A stretch of 12,117 nt of DNA from an uncultured Flavobacteriales bacterium (GTDB lineage Bacteria; Bacteroidota; Bacteroidia; Flavobacteriales; UBA7430). Location: assembly GCA_913041775.1 (NCBI GenBank), contig CAJWJW010000019.1:1-12117 (forward strand), in the 5' to 3' direction. Positions 1 through 6,645 of this stretch are shown piece after piece (the first letter of the stretch is position 1; the number at the start of each line of letters is the position of its first letter). A program made the position numbers and the translations under genes. Below the pieces are notes generated by a model. That model searched no databases. It was not told the origin of the DNA and saw nothing but the letters and a program-made list of their open reading frames with translations.

Positions 1-1
1 T

Positions 2-346
2 TGGTGTGCAGAGAAAGTACAGAACGCTAAATTGGAGTTCCAACTCAAAGAAGGAAGAAAACCAAGTATTGCAATGATGGGCTTGGCTTTTAAACCAAAC
101 ATAGACGATTTAAGAGAATCTCCTGCAAAATACATTGCACAAAAAGTGCTTCAAAATGCCAATAATGAAGCGTATTATATTGTGGAGCCAAATATAGAAA
201 CACACACAGTATTTAAGTTGACCGACTGTAAAGAAGCGGTAGAAAAAGCTGATATTATCGTGTTTTTAGTAGCACACGATGAGTTTAAAAACCTAACTAT
301 TCCTGCTGATAAAATCTTGTTAGATTTTTGTGGAATAAAGAAGTGA
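2..346 (+). CDS. wecC: UDP-N-acetyl-D-mannosamine dehydrogenase, C-terminal part (5' end outside window)
   Basis: This is the last 114 codons of a nucleotide-sugar dehydrogenase; the frame is open to the left edge, so the gene begins upstream. The enzyme family oxidises UDP-ManNAc to UDP-ManNAcA with NAD+ in the cytoplasm, supplying an acidic sugar for surface polysaccharide. What is seen is the C-terminal domain of the UDP-glucose/GDP-mannose dehydrogenase family: GLAFKPNIDDLRESPA at about 80-127, then EPNI (185-196) and LVAHDEF (266-286). The EPN(I) and LV-H-F signatures favour the WecC branch over UDP-glucose dehydrogenase. The catalytic Cys and the NAD-binding domain lie outside the window. 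The next gene starts 4 nt after the stop, so the two are probably cotranscribed. The exact substrate (ManNAc or another HexNAc) is inferred from the family and from the GT26 gene downstream. Confidence 0.85.
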   Translation, partial: WCAEKVQNAKLEFQLKEGRKPSIAMMGLAFKPNIDDLRESPAKYIAQKVLQNANNEAYYIVEPNIETHTVFKLTDCKEAVEKADIIVFLVAHDEFKNLTIPADKILLDFCGIKK

Positions 347-350
347 GAAG

Positions 351-1571
351 ATGATTAAAGCAATACTACATAAACTAAAAAGCCATTATTCTCTCGGGAT
401 AATGGCTTTTGGTTCTTTCAGTGTATTTATTGCTAACGTACTCTTTAAAGAAATTCTTAGCTTAGATCAGTACTATAATTATTCCATATTAATTGTTTTT
501 ATAGCACTAATAAATTCCTTCGGACTCTTTGGTTTAGAGCAGGTTTTTCTGAGAATAACGAAAATAAAAAATGGGACTTTAGAGGTAAGCAAAAAAAACA
601 TACAAGCAATATCGGTGTTTGCAATCTTAAATTCATGCCTATTTACTTTGCTGCTCAAAACGAACTATAGCTTTTCCGAAAGTTTTTTCTTGATTGCCTT
701 AATGAGTATCTTAATAATTGCGCTCTTGTTTTTTTACAATCTATTTAGGCTAAATAGTAATTTTGTAATTGCGCAAATAGCTGCCAATTCCTGGAAAATA
801 TACCTGGGATTAGCCGTTTTAACTTCTTCCTTATTAAATCTAAATATTGAGTTCGCTCACTTATTTAAAGGCCTTATAATCGCACTATTCGTCACGACAT
901 CTTACTGTATTTATTTGGCTAAAAACATAAAACTAGTTTTTGTCGACCTACTAAGCCTTAAGGAAATGTGTAAATTGGCTTTCCAATTTTTTATATCCTT
1001 ACTCACTCTTTCCTTTATAGCGCAGAGCGATAAGTTAATCGTAGATAAATTTTTTGGACCCGAAGAATTTGTAAACTATTTCTACCTAGCTAATCTCTTT
1101 CTTTTTCCTTTCTCTTTCATCCAGTCTTATGTTGGTTTTAAAGAAATTGTAGCGATGAAAAACGATCCAAAATACAAACTATTAGAAGCTTCTATTAAGG
1201 TCTTTGTATTTGCTACTGTATTTGGCGTCTGCCTTTTTGGTCTTATTCTTCTATTGGTAAAATTAAGTTTAATTGAAATTGACCTGCTTGCAAATAAGAA
1301 TATAGTAATCCTATTTTTAACAACTGGAGTATTGCGACTCGTCTATGCAATTTATTCTACCTACTTAAGTTGTCACGCTACCATTAAGGATATAAAATGG
1401 GCGAATTTCTTCGCCCTAACGTCAATAGTAGTGGTCCTTTATGTTCTTTCTGAAATTGAATTAAACGTTCAATCAATTGCATTATTTTTAACCTCAATTT
1501 GGGTCTTCAGATTAATTATTTGGATAGGGATTTCGTTTAAGTTAAAGAAAAAAATATGCGCTACGAACTAA
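351..1571 (+). CDS. Wzx-type polysaccharide flippase (MOP superfamily)
   Basis: A very hydrophobic 406-residue protein with roughly 10-12 membrane segments (for example about 16-34, 45-62, 86-102, 112-130, 172-190, 210-226, 283-303, 316-336, 351-366, 374-394). The SDKLIVDKFFG stretch (226-236) followed by Y-L-A-N-L resembles the mid-protein SD-(L/I)-G...Y element of Wzx/oligosaccharide flippases. Such proteins move undecaprenyl-diphosphate-linked repeat units across the inner membrane. Length is typical of the family (400-480). Position between nucleotide-sugar, acetyltransferase and polymerase genes supports the call. The ATG at 351 is 4 nt after the wecC stop. Codons 10-20 contain a perfect terminator-like inverted repeat, so an alternative start at M18 (ATG 402) should be considered, although residues 1-17 look like a normal basic N-terminus. 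Sequence identity in this family is low, so the substrate cannot be read. Confidence 0.8.
   Translation: MIKAILHKLKSHYSLGIMAFGSFSVFIANVLFKEILSLDQYYNYSILIVFIALINSFGLFGLEQVFLRITKIKNGTLEVSKKNIQAISVFAILNSCLFTLLLKTNYSFSESFFLIALMSILIIALLFFYNLFRLNSNFVIAQIAANSWKIYLGLAVLTSSLLNLNIEFAHLFKGLIIALFVTTSYCIYLAKNIKLVFVDLLSLKEMCKLAFQFFISLLTLSFIAQSDKLIVDKFFGPEEFVNYFYLANLFLFPFSFIQSYVGFKEIVAMKNDPKYKLLEASIKVFVFATVFGVCLFGLILLLVKLSLIEIDLLANKNIVILFLTTGVLRLVYAIYSTYLSCHATIKDIKWANFFALTSIVVVLYVLSEIELNVQSIALFLTSIWVFRLIIWIGISFKLKKKICATN
378..410 (+). terminator. terminator-like hairpin inside the start of the flippase gene
   Basis: The arms at 378-389 (AAAAGCCATTAT) and 399-410 (ATAATGGCTTTT) are perfectly complementary over 12 bp, with a 9-nt spacer that can add U-G, C-G and U-G pairs in RNA. 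The arms have the A-run, GC core, T-run shape of bidirectional intrinsic terminators, like the one at 10218-10245. It lies wholly inside codons 10-20 of the flippase frame and only 31 nt after the wecC stop. The T-run is short (4) and followed by GG, so termination may be partial. Structure is seen; function is inferred. Confidence 0.5.
1399..1416 (+). repeat. GC-rich 7-bp inverted repeat within the flippase gene
   Basis: GGGCGAA (1399-1405) and TTCGCCC (1410-1416) are perfect complements around a TTTC loop. The stem is unusually GC-rich for this AT-rich gene, but there is no T-run after it and it is inside coding sequence. It may stabilise the mRNA or be chance. Confidence 0.35.
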
Positions 1572-2044
1572 TCATGTGGTGGATGGCTTTCCTAAAAGCT
1601 ATGCCAGGAACGATAGGCTGTACAGCTAGAAACATTTGCATTCCGTATAAAAATGGATCTAATGTGAAAGTGTGGAATGGAGTACAAATCGACTCTCCAT
1701 CTAAATTAACAATTGGCGAAAATGTATCTATTAACCGGAATTGTATCCTTCATGCTGGCGGTTCAATAACAATTGGAAACGATGTATTAATTGGACCAAA
1801 TGTTGTTATTTACAGTCAAAATCATAATTTTAATGAAGCAAATAAACTCATCAGAAAACAAGGCTATTCATTAAAAGCAGTATCTATTGGAAGCAATGTT
1901 TGGGTTGCATCTAATACAATTGTTTTACCTGGAGTAACTATTTGTTCAAACGTTGTAATTGGAGCACAATCTTTAGTTGCAAAATCCATAGACAAGCCTG
2001 GTGTGTATGCAGGAAATCCATTGAAATTTATAAAAAACTTATAA
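1556..2044 (+). CDS. left-handed beta-helix (hexapeptide repeat) O-acetyltransferase
   Basis: The 162-residue product belongs to the hexapeptide-repeat acyltransferases, which usually transfer acetyl from acetyl-CoA to a sugar hydroxyl or amine. Hexapeptide turns are visible as IGENVS (53-58), IGNDVL (73-78), IGPNVV (79-84), IGSNVW (111-116), LPGVTI (124-129) and IGAQSL (135-140). The SQNHN element around His90 matches the catalytic His loop of the maltose/galactoside acetyltransferase-like group. The C-terminal AGNPLKFIK (152-160) matches the family's usual closing A-G-N-P motif. Length fits a single-domain trimeric enzyme. The ATG at 1556 overlaps the flippase gene by 16 nt; an ATG at 1574 (M7), 2 nt past the flippase stop, is an equally plausible start. 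It probably modifies a sugar of the repeat unit, an inference from context. Confidence 0.85.
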   Translation: MRYELIMWWMAFLKAMPGTIGCTARNICIPYKNGSNVKVWNGVQIDSPSKLTIGENVSINRNCILHAGGSITIGNDVLIGPNVVIYSQNHNFNEANKLIRKQGYSLKAVSIGSNVWVASNTIVLPGVTICSNVVIGAQSLVAKSIDKPGVYAGNPLKFIKNL

Positions 2045-2051
2045 GTATATA

Positions 2052-3281
2052 ATGGCGCTATTTATCTATATACTTCTTTTAATAACCTATTTTTTGTTGG
2101 GCTATTTCATCAAACAAGGCTACTCGCTTAAGGCCTTTGTTCTGTTGTCTTTCGCTTTACCTTTCACCAATTTCACCTCCGACTTCCACACCAAATATCA
2201 AGTTTCGGTCTATTTACTATTTTTTGTGGGAGCACTTATTCGCTTCATTGCAAAGGGTAATTACAGTAACTTCTATAAGCGATTGACCACTACGACTACC
2301 TACGCATTTATTGGCATTAGTGTCGTCTTCTTACTTTACCTGCCTCTAACTATAAACCATGGGTTTATTGACATTTTAAAAGACCTAAAACCCTATTTGT
2401 ACCTAGGCCTTATAGTACTATTCCTAAATGAATATCGAAACTACGTAAGCGAAATAATTGACGAACGATTTATCTTAAAATGTTTGCAGGTTAATTGTAT
2501 CGTTGCTGTTTTGTTTTACGCCTCGATGTACTTTTACGATATCCATCTTTTACTTATAGACGATCCGTATTTTAAAAACAACGCATTAAGGTATACCAAC
2601 TTAGCCTCGTATTGTATTCCTCTTCTATTTATTATAAATATTATTTACGCTAAAAAGTTTAAATTAGAGGAGGGAATTTACATGCTCGTTCCTATGCTGC
2701 TAACAGGAAATAGAACGATTATTTTAGTGTGTGTGTTTATTGCTTTTGTGTACTATTTTATGAAATGGAATGTAAGGTCAAAACTTTACGCGTTATGTAT
2801 AAGTCCTTTCTTTATTGGCGGACTCTACCTTATACTCTCTCTAGTTAATGACAACTCTAGTTTATCGAGGTTCAAAAAACTATTTAATTACGAATACCTT
2901 AGTCATGCAATAAATACTAGGCTAGAGCCGCTGCTTCTAAGCTTTAAGGATTACCAGTTTTATAATTATTTTACGGGTAAAGGCTTCGGGCATACATTCT
3001 ATATTCCTTGGTTTGAATACAGAGAACACATTAATAACTACAATATATATCTAGACAATTTATACGGCACCTTATATGGGAAGTTTGGAGTCCTCTTTGT
3101 TGTGCCCATCTTGTTTTTCGCAGTTATTTTAAAGAATTATAGTACAGACAGGGAATTCAAATACCTACTGCTTTACTTTTTATTGTTGGGCTTAACAAAC
3201 AGCTTTATTTACCAACCTTACATAGCTTGGTTTATATTTGTATTGGCGATTTCATTAAAAAATACCACTGTAAAATCATGA
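2052..3281 (+). CDS. Wzy-type O-antigen/capsule polymerase
   Basis: A 409-residue polytopic membrane protein. Features shared with the Wzy/WaaL group are a short NRT element (220-222) where these proteins usually carry a conserved Arg, a large presumed periplasmic loop (about 263-335), a GKGFGHTF segment (309-316), and a LDNLYGTLYGKFGVL segment (334-348) leading into the last membrane helices. Such enzymes join repeat units on the periplasmic face. The polymerase reading is preferred over ligase because the - strand gene at 4495-5736 has the better ligase motif set and this gene sits inside the + operon. It starts 7 nt after the acetyltransferase and its TGA overlaps the next gene's ATG (ATGA at 3278-3281). 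Primary sequence in this family diverges widely, so the choice between polymerase and ligase is moderately secure. Confidence 0.72.
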   Translation: MALFIYILLLITYFLLGYFIKQGYSLKAFVLLSFALPFTNFTSDFHTKYQVSVYLLFFVGALIRFIAKGNYSNFYKRLTTTTTYAFIGISVVFLLYLPLTINHGFIDILKDLKPYLYLGLIVLFLNEYRNYVSEIIDERFILKCLQVNCIVAVLFYASMYFYDIHLLLIDDPYFKNNALRYTNLASYCIPLLFIINIIYAKKFKLEEGIYMLVPMLLTGNRTIILVCVFIAFVYYFMKWNVRSKLYALCISPFFIGGLYLILSLVNDNSSLSRFKKLFNYEYLSHAINTRLEPLLLSFKDYQFYNYFTGKGFGHTFYIPWFEYREHINNYNIYLDNLYGTLYGKFGVLFVVPILFFAVILKNYSTDREFKYLLLYFLLLGLTNSFIYQPYIAWFIFVLAISLKNTTVKS

Positions 3282-4480
3282 AGGTTCTTCATATCGTTTA
3301 CCAATCATTGCCTAATATTTCGGGGTCTAGTATTCGCACGAGAGATATCGTTGGATCTCAAAAAGAAATAGGACTTAAGCCAATTATTATTTCAAGTCCT
3401 TTTCAGAATGGAGAGAGTTCCTCAAATCCGGAATATATAAACGAAATACTGCATTACAGAACCTATAACGATAATCCAGAACATTTGGTAACCGAGGCAA
3501 GGAGTTCGGTATTTAAACGCATAAATAAAGCGTTATCAATCTTTTCATTTTACACTAAGGTTGATGCAATAATTAAGATTGAAAACCCAAAAATACTACA
3601 TGCACACGCTACGTTCTTCTGTGGTATTGTAGCAATACTACTTGGTGAAAAACACAAAATACCTGTTGTTTATGAAGTCCGTTCGCTTTGGGAAGAGCGC
3701 GAAAAAAAAGAAGCTGATTCGTTTATTTCCAGATTGCAGCCCAAACTAATTACTGCAATTGAAACATATGTAATGAAAAGGGCTGATTTGGTAATTGCAA
3801 TAAATAAAAACTTAGAAAATAACATTATCCAAAGAGGTGTAGGCAATACAGAAATTGTAGCAAACGCTGTAAATACTAGCCTTATAAACCCCTTAAAAGA
3901 TTCTGCACAAAAACGCCCTACTTCGTTCGGTTATATTGGGTCTGTGAGCCCTATAGAAGGGCTAGATGTGGTGGCCAGGCTGTGGGCTATATTAGAAAAG
4001 AAAGGTTTAGAAAATCAGTTCCATGTTTATGGAACAGGAACTTTTTTTAACCCCTTAAAATCACTGGCAGAGGAACTAGATCTGAAGCAGTTTCATTTAC
4101 ATGGCTCTGTAAAACCCTCAGAAATAAACACTGCTTTTAATAAAGTAGATGTTATAATAAACCCTAGAATAAAATCTAAAATTACTGATACAGTAACACC
4201 TTTAAAGCCTTTAGAAGCCATGGCTTATTCAAAGTTAGTTGTAGCTAGCAATGTTGGAGGTATGAAAGAGTTGATAGAACACAAGAAAACAGGTCTTCTT
4301 TTTAAAGCAGGGAACTTAATAGAACTAGAAAAGTGTGTTGTAGAAATTATCTCTTGCGGAATTCCTTCGGCTATAGTTACAGAAGCTAAATACTACGTTC
4401 TAAAAAAGAAATCATGGTTTAAAAATGCAGAAAAATACAAATCTTACTATATCGATCTAATAGCCAAAAAGTCCTTTTAG
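3278..4480 (+). CDS. GT4-family glycosyltransferase, exosortase-system-like subgroup
   Basis: A 400-residue retaining GT-B glycosyltransferase that would add a sugar from a nucleotide donor to the lipid-linked repeat unit at the cytoplasmic face. The N-terminal domain opens with KVLHIVYQSLP (2-12) and SIRTRDI (18-24), and contains YEVRSLWEE (132-140). The C-terminal GT4 domain shows GYIGSVSPIEGLD (218-230), VTPLKPLEAMA (306-316) with the donor-binding Glu313, and VASNVGGMKELI (322-333). The EVRSLWE and VTPLKPLEAMA motifs resemble those I recall for glycosyltransferases of exosortase-associated polysaccharide loci. The first Glu position of the usual EX7E pair is Thr305. I chose ATG 3278 because it gives a 4-nt ATGA overlap and a normal GT-B N-terminus; an in-frame ATG at 3227 would add 17 atypical residues inside the polymerase gene. 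The sugar cannot be predicted. Confidence 0.85.
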   Translation: MKVLHIVYQSLPNISGSSIRTRDIVGSQKEIGLKPIIISSPFQNGESSSNPEYINEILHYRTYNDNPEHLVTEARSSVFKRINKALSIFSFYTKVDAIIKIENPKILHAHATFFCGIVAILLGEKHKIPVVYEVRSLWEEREKKEADSFISRLQPKLITAIETYVMKRADLVIAINKNLENNIIQRGVGNTEIVANAVNTSLINPLKDSAQKRPTSFGYIGSVSPIEGLDVVARLWAILEKKGLENQFHVYGTGTFFNPLKSLAEELDLKQFHLHGSVKPSEINTAFNKVDVIINPRIKSKITDTVTPLKPLEAMAYSKLVVASNVGGMKELIEHKKTGLLFKAGNLIELEKCVVEIISCGIPSAIVTEAKYYVLKKKSWFKNAEKYKSYYIDLIAKKSF

Positions 4481-4494
4481 AGCTAAGATTAAAT

Positions 4495-5736
4495 TTATTC
4501 TACACCCGTACTTAAGCGTTCATTTTTCTGATATTGAATAACACATAATACAAAAGCTATAAATACAATGCCTTGGTGCCTTTGAAAATAAGACTCAGAT
4601 AGGAAAACAATTGAAAGATAGATTAAAAAGTAGTTGTGAAGCTTTAGAAAAGGCTTTTTAGAATCCCACGAGTAGAGCAACATTCCTATCAATAAAAACA
4701 ACCCCAACATTCCCAGGCCTACATAAGTTTGTATATACTGATTATGAGCATTGTATTTTCGGTCTGCATTTTTCATCAAACCATGCCTTTTGTTCGATTC
4801 TACAATACTTTCATTAACATCTCCTAATCCAGTGCCAAAGAAAATATTCGTGTTTGCGTCTAGTGCGGCAGTCCATTGATCAAGTTTATCTGGTCCCGAC
4901 TGAATATATAAACCGCTGCCGTACTTCATTCCAAAAATTTCAGCAAAACGATATCGAGTAGCGCGAACCGAAAGGAATAAAGTAAAGACGATACCCACCA
5001 AAATAAACAACTTAAAAAAAGAATTGGAAAGGGAGTTATGTAATGTCAACTTCCTGAATATAAAGAGTGTACTCACAAAAAGTAAGGCTACAATTGGAAG
5101 TCTGCTTGAAAGGTGTATCGTATAAAACAACAGAAACACAATGAGTAGCGTATACAATATGTTCCTCTTTTTGTTCAAACTGATTTTATCAATCAGCAAC
5201 AAGATGCAATAACTGGTAAACAAGCTCATATATGGAGGGTGGACACCAATTATAGCCCCCAATTGTATATACGAAAAATCTTTCCTGAACCATAAAAACA
5301 AACTTTGATCACTTTGAATCAGGTTTAAAATTGTAGTAAACTCACTATAAAAAGCCAATAAACAAATCCAAATTATAAAGTAGTTCTGGGCAGATTTAAG
5401 ATTCGATGTTTCAAATTTTATTGACGTAAAAAGAAGCGGGAGCAGTAAAAAAATACTGTGTCCTAATAGTGCAGTAATACCAGAATTTAAATCAACGGTG
5501 TAGCATAAACTTAAACTCGAAACAACAAAATAGGCGAGTAAAATTAGGTAGGGCTTCCAAGTTTGGAGTGGGCTAATTTTGAATTTAGTGAATGCTAAAA
5601 CCAATGCTAAAAGAATCGAAATTGAATTATAACTATTTTTTAAGGGTAGTGTAACAAAAAACAACAGAAGAAGCAATAGCTCAGTAGAAAAACCAAGACT
5701 ATTGACGAACCCTCTTATATTGTTTTGTATTCTCAT
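4495..5736 (-). CDS. O-antigen ligase (WaaL)/Wzy family membrane protein
   Basis: A 413-residue polytopic protein with about 10-12 membrane helices. It has the O-antigen ligase motif set: HLSSRLPIVALL (208-219) with Arg212, FGTGLGD (300-306), AHNQYIQTYVGLGMLGL (330-346) with His331 in a long periplasmic loop, and SESYFQRHQGIVF (380-392) near the last helices. Ligases of this family move undecaprenyl-diphosphate-linked polysaccharide to lipid A core or another acceptor in the periplasm. An upstream in-frame TTG (5797-5799) could extend it by 21 residues, but ATG 5736 gives the expected short basic start (MRIQNN) before the first helix and keeps the gene clear of the promoter at 5806-5813. It is the only - strand gene of the polysaccharide region, ending 14 nt from the GT4 stop. 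A second polymerase is the main alternative. Confidence 0.78.
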   Translation of the reverse strand: MRIQNNIRGFVNSLGFSTELLLLLLFFVTLPLKNSYNSISILLALVLAFTKFKISPLQTWKPYLILLAYFVVSSLSLCYTVDLNSGITALLGHSIFLLLPLLFTSIKFETSNLKSAQNYFIIWICLLAFYSEFTTILNLIQSDQSLFLWFRKDFSYIQLGAIIGVHPPYMSLFTSYCILLLIDKISLNKKRNILYTLLIVFLLFYTIHLSSRLPIVALLFVSTLFIFRKLTLHNSLSNSFFKLFILVGIVFTLFLSVRATRYRFAEIFGMKYGSGLYIQSGPDKLDQWTAALDANTNIFFGTGLGDVNESIVESNKRHGLMKNADRKYNAHNQYIQTYVGLGMLGLFLLIGMLLYSWDSKKPFLKLHNYFLIYLSIVFLSESYFQRHQGIVFIAFVLCVIQYQKNERLSTGVE

Positions 5737-5805
5737 TTTCAATTCTTTATTCAAATAAAAATAATTTGATTGATGATAAAACTCAGCCTTCTGTAACAAT
5801 TTTAT

Positions 5806-5813
5806 TACTTTTG
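5806..5813 (+). promoter_or_regulatory. Bacteroidota-type promoter -7 element for the GT26 gene
   Basis: TACTTTTG followed by C is a full match to the TAnnTTTG -7 consensus recognised by the primary sigma factor of Bacteroidota. Transcription would begin near 5818-5821, giving a leader of about 43 nt to the ATG at 5863. No good TTG is seen at the expected -33 position, which is common but lowers confidence. The element lies between two divergent genes. Confidence 0.6.
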
Positions 5814-5862
5814 CGAAGATAATTAAAACGTTTGTTTTATTGCTTCTATTGACCTATAACTA

Positions 5863-6603
5863 ATGTCGAACAGGATACATATTCTTAATACGCATATCGA
5901 TAACCTCTCTATGACAGAAAGTCTAGAGCTTATAGATAAGCACATTTCCACACAGCAGAGCCTGCACCATGCAGTGGTAAATGCTGGGAAGATTGTGTCC
6001 ATGCAAGACGATGCTCAATTAATGCAGTCGGTAAACGAGGCCGATTTAATAACCGCAGATGGGCAGGCCGTCGTTTGGGCATCAAAAATACTGGGCAAAC
6101 CTCTAAAAGAAAGAGTTGCTGGAATAGATCTAATGGCAAACCTTGTTGAATTAGCGCATAAAAAAGAATATAAAATTTTCTTTTTAGGAGCTAAAGAAGA
6201 GGTGGTTAAAAAGGTAGTTCAAACCTATACCGCACAACACGCTGAAAATATTATTGCAGGCTACAGAAATGGCTATTTTTCTACTGAAGATGAAAAAGAA
6301 ATTGCCAACGAAATAGCTGCTAGCGGAGCACAAATCCTATTTGTAGCAATTAGCTCTCCCACTAAAGAAAACTTCCTTTACACGCATAAAGAAACACTAT
6401 CTAAAGTGTTCTTTTTAATGGGTGTTGGCGGGAGCTTTGATGTTGTGGCCGGCTTAGTTAAAAGAGCCCCTAAATGGATGCAAAATTTAGGACTAGAGTG
6501 GTTGTACAGACTGCTGCAAGAACCACAAAGAATGTGGAAACGCTATTTACTGGGAAATACTAAGTTTGTATTGTTAGTAATTAAAGAATGGCTCCTAAAA
6601 TAG
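5863..6603 (+). CDS. GT26 glycosyltransferase (WecG/TagA/CpsF family)
   Basis: The 246-residue product belongs to the family that transfers ManNAc (TagA) or ManNAcA (WecG) from a UDP donor to an undecaprenyl-diphosphate-linked sugar, usually as the second step of chain assembly at the inner membrane face. Visible motifs are VVNAGKIV (38-45), TADGQAVVWASK (64-75) with the presumed catalytic Asp66, KERVAG (82-87), FLGA (107-110), AISSPTKE (162-169), GVGGSFDVVAG (187-197) and RAPKWMQNLGLEWLYRL then EP-R (201-223). The last block is the C-terminal basic appendage used for membrane docking. Length is typical. The wecC-like gene at the left edge makes UDP-ManNAcA a plausible donor, an inference. 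It follows its own promoter and precedes the initiating transferase, which would make its acceptor. Two usual active-site positions are changed (Val38, Lys168). Confidence 0.9.
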   Translation: MSNRIHILNTHIDNLSMTESLELIDKHISTQQSLHHAVVNAGKIVSMQDDAQLMQSVNEADLITADGQAVVWASKILGKPLKERVAGIDLMANLVELAHKKEYKIFFLGAKEEVVKKVVQTYTAQHAENIIAGYRNGYFSTEDEKEIANEIAASGAQILFVAISSPTKENFLYTHKETLSKVFFLMGVGGSFDVVAGLVKRAPKWMQNLGLEWLYRLLQEPQRMWKRYLLGNTKFVLLVIKEWLLK

Positions 6604-6645
6604 AACGCTATAGAATTGTAAATTGTACGGATAACAAACAAAATT

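Noticed and set aside
591..598. A8 tract in the flippase gene, and another at 3702-3709 in the GT4 gene, as possible phase-variation sites
   Set aside because: Runs of eight A are expected a few times in 12 kb of such AT-rich sequence, and neither shows a broken frame.
3227..3277. Longer GT4 protein starting at ATG 3227
   Set aside because: It would overlap the polymerase gene by 55 nt and add residues before the conserved KVLHIV start; ATG 3278 gives a standard ATGA overlap.
4461..4500. Possible terminator between the convergent GT4 and ligase genes
   Set aside because: Only a tiny AAAAG/CTTTT pairing with a 2-nt loop and a short TTAG..CTAA palindrome; no credible stem-loop.
5737..5799. 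In-frame TTG start (5797-5799) adding 21 residues to the ligase-type protein
   Set aside because: The added residues are polar and unlike the family N-terminus, TTG is a rare start, and ATG 5736 places a short basic tail right before the first helix.
5825..5838. AAAAC-GTTT-GTTTT inverted repeat in the GT26 leader
   Set aside because: Only 5 bp, almost all A-T; too weak to be called a regulatory stem.
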